Part shown: positions 1 through 7,700 of the stretch, piece by piece
Numbering within the stretch: position 1 is the first letter of the stretch
How the letters are laid out: every line of letters starts with the position of its first letter
Source: JBLHKS01 sp047620505
Lineage (GTDB): Bacteria; Verrucomicrobiota; Verrucomicrobiia; Verrucomicrobiales; DEV007
Reading direction: 5' to 3'
Length of the DNA stretch: 25,870 bases
Assembly (NCBI GenBank): GCA_047620505.1
Contig: JBLHKS010000097.1
Coordinates: 1-25,870 of the forward strand
Notes under the pieces: generated by a model
The model's database searches: none
Told to the model about the DNA's origin: nothing
The model's input: the letters and a program-made list of their open reading frames with translations, nothing else
Position numbers and translations under genes: made by a program

Positions 1-72
1 GGTTCGATTTTCAACCTTCCAGAGATCTACACCCTTCGCCCACCTTAACCTCTGGCTCCGTTTGGACCAGCC

Positions 73-103
73 ACCTCATCCGCCAGCTTTGGGCGGATGA
101 GGT
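73..103. terminator. Perfect hairpin downstream of the first small secreted gene
   Basis: A 12-bp perfect stem (ACCTCATCCGCC at 73-84 pairing with GGCGGATGAGGT at 92-103) closes a 7-base loop. It lies about 30 bases beyond the stop codon of the minus-strand gene at 136-654, so it could end that transcript. No strong T-run follows on either strand, so an intrinsic terminator is likely but not proven. Bases 1-72 show nothing else recognisable. Confidence 0.5.
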
Positions 104-135
104 TTGATCAAGGTTTCGGCTAAATACAGAATTTT

Positions 136-654
136 TCACTCAAAGCTCCAACTGACATCAGTGCGCTTAGCCGCCTCCTCTGAAGTGAGGAAGTAGCAAT
201 TCGGATAACGTTCGATTGTGGAGTTGTAGAACTCGATGAGCTCAGTTGGCGAGGTCAAGGCGATCACTTCCCCAGAGTTTTTTGAGGCCCCGTTCCACTG
301 CAGCCGATCACCTGGATTCGCCTTTCTCGGCCAAATGAAGTTAAATCTGACGTCCCTTATTGGTCGGTTCCTAGGGCGATGGAGTGTTTCAATAAGGGTC
401 CTGGTCAATTGCTGCCCGCCGTTACCTTCACCACCGCGTTGAATGCCTTTAATCAAAAGCAGTTTGAGATTAGCGTCCATTTCGCTGGGAAGGTCGCTTT
501 CGGACAGCACTCGTAGGGTTTCGTTTCCTCCCCTAAACTGGATGGGAGGTGGAATAAAGGCGGAGTCCTGGGCAATTGCAGAAGATGTAGCAACGATCAG
601 TGTTGCTGAGATGATGCTCGATGCGAGCGTTAGGAGTCTATTCCGAGTGTTCAT
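136..654 (-). CDS. Small secreted protein, unknown function
   Basis: A 172-residue protein with a clear Sec signal peptide: basic start (MNTRNR), a hydrophobic stretch to about residue 27, then an AIAQ cleavage-like site. The mature part has no recognised domain; it holds a proline-rich start (FIPPPIQF), a Gly-rich turn (RGGEGNGGQQ) and an Arg/Pro segment. No good Shine-Dalgarno sequence is visible before the ATG. It diverges from kinase copy 1 with 116 bases between the two starts, an arrangement repeated at 4250-4795, so a functional link with the kinase (shared control, or an exported partner) is possible but is inference. Coding is favoured over the overlapping plus-strand frames by the signal peptide. 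Confidence 0.7.
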   Translation of the reverse strand: MNTRNRLLTLASSIISATLIVATSSAIAQDSAFIPPPIQFRGGNETLRVLSESDLPSEMDANLKLLLIKGIQRGGEGNGGQQLTRTLIETLHRPRNRPIRDVRFNFIWPRKANPGDRLQWNGASKNSGEVIALTSPTELIEFYNSTIERYPNCYFLTSEEAAKRTDVSWSFE

Positions 655-705
655 TTTTTTGATGGGATGGTGGTTTGTCGAGCTTGCGCTTTCGTGGCTT
701 CATAC

Positions 706-753
706 GGGATCTCGACAGCCGTTCGCGCCGCCCGACACAGCTCGGTGTTTTTT
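706..753 (+). promoter_or_regulatory. Shared leader of the kinase genes, copy 1
   Basis: The segment starts with GGGATCTCGACA (706-717). It then holds a short hairpin (CCGA 732-735, TCGG 742-745) followed by TG and six Ts (748-753), just before kinase copy 1. Nearly the same sequence precedes kinase copy 2 at 4732-4778, and a decayed version lies at 8314-8344. The hairpin plus T-run could be a leader attenuator or weak terminator on the plus strand; that role is inferred. Confidence 0.4.
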
Positions 754-965
754 CCTGAGAAAGTTTTTCCGTGGCGTCGACTTTGATGTTCACTTCCCAG
801 ATGGCCGTCGATTCGCAGGACCCCGGCAAATCCGGCCCGCTACGCCGGGCGCTGGAAATCGACGCGATCTGCGATCGATTTGAAGCCGAGGCTCAAGCCG
901 GTGATACGCCGGAGATTCGGCCCTTCCTGGATGAAGTGGAGACCGCCGCGCGGGCTGAACTCTTC

Positions 966-977
966 CAGCAGCTGCTG
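966..977. repeat. CAGCAGCTGCTG site 1 (exact)
   Basis: Reads QQLL in the N-terminal domain of kinase copy 1 (ELFQQLLGLQ); extended to CCAGCAGCTGCTGG. Conserved at the same place in copy 2. Confidence 0.9.
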
Positions 978-1140
978 GGCCTGCAGATGTCGATCATGGT
1001 GAAGCCAGAGGATCGTCCGGGGCTGCCCACGCTGCTCGCCGATTACCCGGAGTTCACGAATGAGATTTTTCAGGTCCTGGCGGGCGGACAAACCGCGGCT
1101 GAAACCATCCGGACCCATCCGCCATCGAACGCGGGAGCCC

Positions 1141-1165
1141 AAGCGGTCCTAAGCGGTCCTAAGCG
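1141..1165 (+). repeat. 10-bp tandem duplication that breaks kinase copy 1
   Basis: AAGCGGTCCT occurs at 1141-1150 and 1151-1160, followed by a partial unit AAGCG at 1161-1165. Kinase copy 2 has a single equivalent segment. One extra unit shifts the frame by +1 and also places a TAA (1150-1152) in the kinase frame. Confidence 0.9.
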
Positions 1166-1191
1166 AAATCCAGCCGGCCACGCGCTACCGG

Positions 1192-3867
1192 ATGGAAGGC
1201 GAGGTCGCGCGCGGCGGGATGGGCGCGATCCACCTGGCTGAAGATCCGGCGCTGCGGCGGCGGGTGGCGGTGAAGACGATGCTCTCGCCCGACGCGACGT
1301 CAGACGAGTTGGTTCGATTTGTCGAGGAGGCCCAGATTACCGGCCAACACGATCACCCAGGGATCGTCCCGGTCTACGAACTCGGTGTGAACGAAGCGGG
1401 AGATCCGTTTTACTCGATGAAGTTCGTCCACGGGCGGGATCTGTACGCCATTCTCGGGCAGATTCGAAAAGGCGACCCTCTTGTGATTGAGGAGTTCCCG
1501 CTGCATCGGCTCCTGATGGTCTTTGACCGGGTTTGTGACGCGGTCGCCTTCGCCCATGCCCACGGGGTGATTCACCGGGACTTGAAACCGGGGAATATCC
1601 GCATCGGTGAATTTGGCGAGGTTTTGGTGATGGACTGGGGCCTGGCCAAACTCCTCGGACATCCTGAGGACGAAGCGGTCGAGCGGGATCTGACTCGTCA
1701 CGTTTCCTCGGTGCGGGATGGCGAAGAGTCGGCGGAATTCGCGACGCTGGCGGGGTCGATCATGGGATCTCCGCAATACATGGCACCGGAGCAGGCGGCG
1801 GGAGAAAACGCGAAGCTCGACGCGCGTTCCGACATTTACGCACTCGGCGCGATACTCTACGAAATCCTGGCCTTGCGCTCACCCATTCAGATGGAGGCGG
1901 ACGAGGATATTTACGCGGTGCTCGCTCGGTCGTCAGCGGGCCAAATCGAACCGCCGGTTTCAACGAAGGCGCGGCGTGTGCCTGAAGCCTTGGCGAAGGT
2001 CGCTATGAAGGCGCTGGCGCTGGATCGAGACGACCGCTACGAGAGTGTCGGCGCCTTGCAGAGGGAAATCACGGCTTGGCTGGGCGGTTTCGCGACCGAC
2101 GCGGAGAACGCGGGATTGCTCCGCCAGTTGAGGCTCTTTGTGCGGCGGCACAAGGTCGCTTCGACGGCGGCTGCGATGATCGCGCTCTTGTTGGTCGTGG
2201 GCTCGGCGATCAATTGGCGCGAGCGGAACGCCGCCGTGACCGCGAAGGGGGAGGCGGAGGGCGCTCTGGCCAAGTACGAAGAGTCTGAACGTCAGAAGGC
2301 CGAACAGGCGCGGAAATCAGCTCCGACCTATCTGAAGTCCGCGCTGGCTTTGGAACTGCAAGGCGACTTCGACGATGCGCTGATCACGACCGAGGGCGCT
2401 CTCGGTTTCGATTCCAAACTGACTGCCGCCTATCGTGTCCGCAGTCTGCTGCTGGCGCGAGCAGGCAGCTTTGAGGAGGCCTTGGCGGACGCACAGAAAT
2501 TGCCCAACTCGGGCACGGATGCCAAGCTTCGGTCCCTGCTCGAAGCCATCATCGCCGATCCAGGAACGAACCGGTTGCCTGCCCTTGCCAAGCTCGCCGG
2601 GGAAGTCGGAATGCCCTCCACCGCGACCGACTTACTGGCCCAGTCGTGGAAGATCTTCGAAGGCCACTACGCCGAGGCGCTGCCAATCTGGCGGGCGAAG
2701 TTGGAAAAGGCCTGGGGCCTCCAACTTTCCAGTTATGAGTTCGGCATCGACCCAACCAACGGTCTGCAACTGAGGCTTGGGGAGAAGTTCAAGAGTGTCG
2801 CCACCTCACTGGAGTCCGTTCGCGGGATCCCGCTGGAAAGCCTCGTCCTAACCAAGGTGAATATCTCTGATCTGAGCCCGCTGCGCGGCATGCCTTTGCG
2901 CCATGTGGAAACCTTCCATGTACCTCTCCGCTCTCTCTCCGGTCTGGAGGAAGCCCCGCTCGAATCCCTGAAAATCGACGAGATTTCGGGTCGCATCAGC
3001 ACCGAAATGTTGAGAGCATTGCGCGGGAAGAAAATTGATTACCTCCATTTGGGAGGAGCGGCGCAGAGTGAAACGCAGGCGTTGTCAGAAGTTCAATGCC
3101 GGGATCTTTGGATTGCCTACCCCAACAGCTTTTCGTTCATTCGAAATCAAACCCATTTAGAAAATCTATATATCTATTTTGCGACCTCGGAACCGGACTG
3201 GTCGCCCGTCTTCGAGTGCCCAACGCTAAAGAAGCTCGCTCCAATGCATACGGTGCATCAGGCCACCATGCCGATTTGGCTTCAAATCGCGAACGGGGAT
3301 CTGAAGGGCGCCCGATCCGAAGTGGAAGATATGCGCGCTTCGATTCAAAATCCTGCCTGCCAGCGCACTCGGATGCTACTCGATCTCATGGCGTTCCTCA
3401 TCGATCACAAACTCGGAGCCCCGGCCACCTTGACGGACGGACGGGCGTTGATCACGGACGCTGAGAATGGGCGGACCTGGGGAATGATCTTGATCCATGT
3501 GCCGGCCAAGTTCCACTTTTGGACGGCGTTTGAGAAACTCGACGTGGATATCGCCTCCGTCCATTCCGAGGAGGATCTGGCGCTGTTGTCGAAGTGGCGC
3601 TTTGGCCGGCGGCTTGTCATCGGGGGTTACCGGACCGAGAACGATCCGAAGTGGCGCTGGAGCGACGGGACACCGTGGGATTTTGATCGATTGCCGCCAG
3701 CGCAGTCCAAACTGGCGATAGAGCCCGGCTACAGGCAACGCTGCGGGATTGACCAAGCCGGCCAATGGATCGCCATGAATCGAGACGGCATGAATGGCCA
3801 CGGCGTCCTGATCCAGTTCCCGACTGCATGGCTGGAGGGAACGGATTCGGAACAGGATCCGCAGTGA
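1192..3867 (+). CDS. Membrane Ser/Thr kinase with lectin-like C-terminus, copy 1 (lacks its N-terminal domain)
   Basis: An 891-residue open frame. The Hanks kinase domain starts at once (GEVARGGMG glycine loop, VAVKTM lysine, HRDLKPGN catalytic loop, DWG for DFG, MAPEQ), so catalytic residues look complete. A transmembrane helix follows (near 2160-2210: ASTAAAMIALLLVVGSAI). Next come a TPR-like region (about 2290-2480), leucine-rich-like strands (about 2800-3230) and a C-terminal C-type-lectin-like domain (about 3540-3840: IASVHSEEDLALL, WRWSDGTPWDFDR, GQWIAM). By topology the kinase is cytoplasmic and the rest extracytoplasmic. The 10-bp duplication at 1141-1160 separates it from its N-terminal domain at 771-1241; ATG 1192 sits at the kinase boundary, so a shortened kinase could still be made. 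No Shine-Dalgarno sequence is seen there. Confidence 0.8.
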   Translation: MEGEVARGGMGAIHLAEDPALRRRVAVKTMLSPDATSDELVRFVEEAQITGQHDHPGIVPVYELGVNEAGDPFYSMKFVHGRDLYAILGQIRKGDPLVIEEFPLHRLLMVFDRVCDAVAFAHAHGVIHRDLKPGNIRIGEFGEVLVMDWGLAKLLGHPEDEAVERDLTRHVSSVRDGEESAEFATLAGSIMGSPQYMAPEQAAGENAKLDARSDIYALGAILYEILALRSPIQMEADEDIYAVLARSSAGQIEPPVSTKARRVPEALAKVAMKALALDRDDRYESVGALQREITAWLGGFATDAENAGLLRQLRLFVRRHKVASTAAAMIALLLVVGSAINWRERNAAVTAKGEAEGALAKYEESERQKAEQARKSAPTYLKSALALELQGDFDDALITTEGALGFDSKLTAAYRVRSLLLARAGSFEEALADAQKLPNSGTDAKLRSLLEAIIADPGTNRLPALAKLAGEVGMPSTATDLLAQSWKIFEGHYAEALPIWRAKLEKAWGLQLSSYEFGIDPTNGLQLRLGEKFKSVATSLESVRGIPLESLVLTKVNISDLSPLRGMPLRHVETFHVPLRSLSGLEEAPLESLKIDEISGRISTEMLRALRGKKIDYLHLGGAAQSETQALSEVQCRDLWIAYPNSFSFIRNQTHLENLYIYFATSEPDWSPVFECPTLKKLAPMHTVHQATMPIWLQIANGDLKGARSEVEDMRASIQNPACQRTRMLLDLMAFLIDHKLGAPATLTDGRALITDAENGRTWGMILIHVPAKFHFWTAFEKLDVDIASVHSEEDLALLSKWRFGRRLVIGGYRTENDPKWRWSDGTPWDFDRLPPAQSKLAIEPGYRQRCGIDQAGQWIAMNRDGMNGHGVLIQFPTAWLEGTDSEQDPQ

Positions 3868-3889
3868 AGGAGGGCGCACCTTCCGAATC

Positions 3890-3901
3890 CAGCAGCTGCT
3901 G
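3890..3901. repeat. CAGCAGCTGCTG site 2 (exact, intergenic)
   Basis: The only exact copy outside any gene, 23 bases after the stop of kinase copy 1. Perfect symmetry extends to 18 bases, 3887-3904 (ATC...GAT flanks). Confidence 0.9.
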
Positions 3902-4123
3902 GATATTTCGCTCAATTGGCGTTTACGAAGCAGCCTCCAATCCGCAAGCTCGGCTCGTGATCGCTGATCGCCAAAACCTGCTCGAAACCACTCTCACCAT
4001 AGGCAGGAGGGACGGCGTGCTGACCGGTGGCGCGGTGAAGTTCGAGATCCGACCAACTGATTCCGTAACCATCAACGGCCTGCGATCACATGGTTGGGGA
4101 GCTTCCAGAACGCGGGGCAGGAA

Positions 4124-4175
4124 GCCCTCCGGGCTTTCGGGAACCAGAAGACCCGCGCCTCTTGCGAGGCGCGGG
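4124..4175. terminator. Two adjacent hairpins downstream of the second small secreted gene
   Basis: The stronger hairpin has a perfect 10-bp stem, CCCGCGCCTC (4152-4161) with GAGGCGCGGG (4166-4175), around the loop TTGC. A weaker one, AAGCCC-TCC-GGGCTT, lies at about 4124-4138. Both lie beyond the stop of the minus-strand gene at 4250-4672 and could end its transcript; a T-rich tract (TCTTCTGGTT on the minus strand) follows the stronger stem. Confidence 0.55.
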
Positions 4176-4249
4176 CGATCCGAGTCACCACCAATTTGAA
4201 AGTCGTTTTGCGGCGGCGTTGTGTTTTTTTGGGGGCCGGGAGGATGATC

Positions 4250-4672
4250 TCAGCCCTCGTAGTGGTATCTGTAATTACCCGGGTTGGTCACTGGCGCCCA
4301 GCGGCCATTTTTCATATTCCACAGATCGCGGACAATCACATAGCGGCCCGAGCGATAGTAGATACCGGCAGTGCGGAGGCCGAGACTGCCATCGAGGTTG
4401 ACTCCGTTTACGTAGTAGTAACCCTGTTGCCATCCTCCCGATACGCCAGATGGGGGATCGAAGAGAGTCGTGAGATTGGAGACGTTCCAAGCGTGGCGGC
4501 CGGAGCGCGTTCCCCAACTGAACATGGCACCGCCAACCTGCCAGTTTTTGGAATTGACCCCGTGGACGCTTCCGCTTCTCGAGAAGCCTTGCGCTTGCGA
4601 TTCCGGGGTCGCTCCGATGGTGAGAACGATGAGCGCCAGGGCGCCGAGGAGGATATTGGATTTGAGATTCAT
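4250..4672 (-). CDS. Small secreted Gly/Tyr-rich protein, unknown function
   Basis: A 140-residue protein with a Sec signal peptide (MNLKSN, a hydrophobic run ILLGALALIVLTIGA, cleavage near ESQAQG). The mature part is rich in Gly, Ser, Tyr, Asn and Trp (SGGWQQGYYYVNGVN, GIYYRSGRYVIVRDLWN), which suggests a small beta-rich exported protein. No family is recognised. It diverges from intact kinase copy 2 across 122 bases that resemble the spacer between the first secreted gene and kinase copy 1. The two secreted proteins are alike only in having signal peptides. A long plus-strand frame over the same bases is an antisense shadow. Confidence 0.65.
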   Translation of the reverse strand: MNLKSNILLGALALIVLTIGATPESQAQGFSRSGSVHGVNSKNWQVGGAMFSWGTRSGRHAWNVSNLTTLFDPPSGVSGGWQQGYYYVNGVNLDGSLGLRTAGIYYRSGRYVIVRDLWNMKNGRWAPVTNPGNYRYHYEG

Positions 4673-4731
4673 GATGGTGATTCGGTAGATGGTTGGTTTG
4701 TCGGTTTTGTGAAGCAGATCGGCTTCAATCT

Positions 4732-4778
4732 GGATCTCGACAGCGCCGTGCCGAGCCCGACACAGCTCGGTGTTTTTT
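4732..4778 (+). promoter_or_regulatory. Shared leader of the kinase genes, copy 2
   Basis: It starts with GGATCTCGACA (4732-4742), then a 5-bp stem CCGAG (4751-4755) with CTCGG (4766-4770), followed by TG and six Ts (4773-4778), 16 bases before the GTG of kinase copy 2. The block CCCGACACAGCTCGGTG plus T-run is identical to that before copy 1, while bases just upstream differ. The stem here is one base pair longer. A leader attenuator is one reading; plain duplication of the upstream region is the other. Confidence 0.4.
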
Positions 4779-4794
4779 CTGAGAATGTTTTTCC

Positions 4795-7700
4795 GTGGCG
4801 TCGACTTTGATGTTCACTTCCCAGATGGCCGACGATTCGCAGGATCCGGGCAAATCCGGCCCGCTACGCCGGGCGCTGGAAATCGACGCGATCTGCGATC
4901 GATTTGAAGCCGAGGCTCAAGCCGGTGATACGCCGGAGATTCGGCTCTTCCTGGATGAAGTGGAGACGGAAGCTCGGGCCGAACTCTTCCAGCAGCTGCT
5001 GGGCCTGCAGATATCGATCGTAGTGAAGCCAGAGGATCGTCCGGGCCTTCCCAGCTTACTTTCCGAGTATCCGGAGTTCACGAATGAGATCCTGAAGGTT
5101 GTTTCCGGCCAGCCAAGTGTCGCCGAAACGATCCGGACACGTCCGCCGTCAAACGTGGGAGCCGAGGCCGTGCTGGGCGAAATCCAGCCGGAACAGCGGT
5201 ATCGGCTGGAGGGCGAAGTGGCGCGCGGTGGGATGGGCGCGATCCATTTGGCGGAAGACCCGGCGCTGCGGCGGCGCGTGGCGGTGAAGACGATGCTCTC
5301 ACCGCAGGCCTCGACCGATGAGTTGGTTCGATTCATCGAAGAGGCTCAGATCACCGGCCAGCTTGATCACCCTGGGATTGTTCCTGTTCACGAACTTGGC
5401 GTCGACGAATCGGGAAAGCCGTTTTACTCGATGAAGTTCGTCCGTGGGCGCGATTTGCAGACGATCCTGGAAGGCCTGCGCAATGGCGACGCAGCGCTTG
5501 CCGAGGAATTCCCGCTGCATCGACTTCTCAACATCCTTGATCGCATTTGCGATGCCGTGGGGTTTGCCCATGCCCATGGTGTGCTGCACCGCGACCTCAA
5601 ACCGGCGAACCTCCGCATCGGCGAATTCGGCGAATTCGGCGAGGTGTTGGTGATGGACTGGGGGCTGGCGAAGATCCTCGGCAAGGAAGATTCGCAGGCG
5701 AAAGCGGAGATCCGCGCCGTTGAGTCGATCCGCGGCGCGGACGAGACAGTCGACTTCCACACGTTAGCGGGATCGGTGATGGGATCGCCGCAGTACATGG
5801 CTCCCGAGCAGGCCAGCGGCGCGACGCACGAACTCGACGAGGGCGCCGACATCTACGCGCTCGGCGCGATCCTCTACGAAATCCTGACATTGCGCTCACC
5901 GATCGATATGAAATCCGGCGAGGACATCATCGTCGTGCTCGAACGCGTCGCCGCTGGCGAAATCACGTCGCCGCGCTCAACGAAAAAGCGCCCGGTTCCG
6001 GAGGCGTTGTCGAAGGTCGCGATGAAAGCGCTGGCTCTGCGGCGCGCGGATCGCTACGCGAATGTCGGCGAGCTTCAGGGCGAAATCGACGCGTGGCTCG
6101 GCGGATTCGCGACCGAGGCGGAAAACGCGGGATTGCTTCGGCAGATCCGGCTTTTCGTCCAGCGCAACAAGATCGCTTCGGCAGCCGCCGCGATTATTGC
6201 GCTCGTCCTCGCGGCGGCGACGGGACTCAGCTTGTATCAGCGCGACATCGCGATCAGCGCATACAACGATCTCGACGAATCAGAGCGCGAGAAGGCCGAG
6301 CAGCGCCGAAACTCAGCGCCAGCCTATCTCAAGGCGGCGCTGGCTCTGGAAACTCAGGATGATTTCGACAACGCGCTAATCACCTTGGAGCAAGCTCTGG
6401 AATTCGATCCCGATCTGATCGAGGCACAGAGGGCTCGCGCGTTGCTCCTAGCGCGCGCCGGGCGGATTGAGGAGGCGGAAAAAGTAGCCTGGGGTCTACC
6501 GATGGAGCGCGCCGACCAGCAGCTGCTGGATGTTTTAAAATTGATTCTCGAAGAGCCGGACGCCAATCATTTGCCCAAACTGGCGAAGTTGGCGACAGCG
6601 GTCGGCATGGCTGCGACATCGACTGATCTATGGGCGCAATCGGCAAAGCGCTTTGAGGTGATCTACGCCGAAGCCTTGCCCACTTGGCGCGAGAAGCTGA
6701 AGAATGCGTGGTCCGAACGGATCGCCAACAAACTGAAGATCGATCCCGAACTGGGCTTGGCTCTCGAGTTGGGAATTCCCGATAAGGAAACCGTGACGTC
6801 GCTCGGACCACTTCGTGGGATCCCGATAAAGAAGCTGGACCTCGTTGAACTGAATATTTCAGACTTGACCCCACTCCGTGAAATGCGGTTGAGGTGGCTG
6901 AAGCTTGTACGCCTCCCGATTCTGTCCCTCGAGGGGGTTGAGAACGCTCCGCTTGAGCAGTTGCGAATCAATTACAACGCGGGGGTTCTCGACCGCACGT
7001 TTCTTGCGCCGTTGATTGGCAGGGAATTCGAATTCCTGAGTCTTGGGACAGCATCGAAATGGGTCGATACCGAAGTTTTGTCCGAGATCCAATGCCGCAG
7101 TCTTCATTTATCTCGCCCCAACAGCATGGCGTTCATTCGCGATCAGAAGAATCTCGAGAGTCTTCGCCTGTGGATTGATCCGACGCTTTTTGATGGCGAT
7201 TGGTCCCCTGTATTCGAATCCAAGACGCTTACTTATGTTGAAGGTCATCGATGGGTTAATCGGGCGACTGTGCCAATCTGGAGCCAGATCGCCAGTGGCG
7301 AACTTGAAGCCGCAGGAATGGCGACAGAAAAGCTTAAAAACTCCATCCAAAACCCGGCTTGCAATCCGACCCGAGAGCTGCTGGCTCTGATGCAGTTCCT
7401 GATCGACCGCAAACTTGGGAAACCTACGTCCCTGGTGGACGTCCGGGAACAGATCGCCCCGGTTGGCGATGGCCGGGTGTTTGTGAGTATTCTGCTTGAT
7501 TCCAGTATCCATCTTTTTGAGATCCAGCTTCTCAAAGCATTCAAAAATCTGGATGTTGAATTTGCCTCGATTCATTCCACTGAGGAGCAGACGCTGGCGC
7601 ATAGCCTGGGTGGCGGCGTACGGATGGCGACGGGCGGATTTCGAACCAAAAAGGATCTAAAGTGGCGCTGGAGAGACGACTCCCCATGGGATTTTGATCG

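Larger units (their letters stand above)
771..1241 (+). pseudogene. N-terminal fragment of frameshifted kinase copy 1
   Basis: This frame encodes the N-terminal domain of the giant kinase, about 125 residues that match kinase copy 2 almost exactly at first. At 1141-1160 the 10-mer AAGCGGTCCT is present twice in tandem, followed by a further AAGCG. Removing one unit makes the sequence the same length as copy 2 here (GAQAVLSEIQ against GAEAVLGEIQ) and joins this frame to the kinase frame at 1192-3867, giving about 1028 residues against 1022 in copy 2. After the repeat this frame reads nonsense and stops at 1241. The start is GTG 771; ATG 786 or 801 are alternatives, and no Shine-Dalgarno sequence decides between them. 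It could be a real mutation, a reversible slippage site or an assembly error. Confidence 0.8.
3868..4249. other. 382-base spacer after kinase copy 1
   Basis: No convincing gene. It contains one CAGCAGCTGCTG palindrome (3890-3901) and the hairpins at 4124-4138 and 4152-4175. On the minus strand an open stretch of about 50 codons (roughly 4085 to 3915) reads protein-like but has no start codon and no recognisable similarity, so it may be a decayed gene end. The spacer has no counterpart after kinase copy 2, where the next gene overlaps the kinase stop codon. Confidence 0.5.

Noticed and set aside
443..883. Plus-strand frame across the first secreted gene and the kinase leader
   Set aside because: It runs antisense to a gene with a signal peptide and then overlaps the kinase N-terminus in another frame, with no protein-like features of its own.
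771..3867. Kinase copy 1 as two independent genes by design
   Set aside because: Removing one 10-bp unit makes it exactly collinear with copy 2, so a duplication-caused break is simpler, although the downstream part may still be translated.
3910..4090. Minus-strand open stretch of about 50 codons after kinase copy 1
   Set aside because: It has no start codon, is bounded by stops and matches nothing recognised; at most a remnant.
4094..4810. Long plus-strand open frame opposite the second small secreted gene
   Set aside because: It has no recognisable domain and runs antisense to a protein with a signal peptide; it looks like a GC-rich shadow frame.
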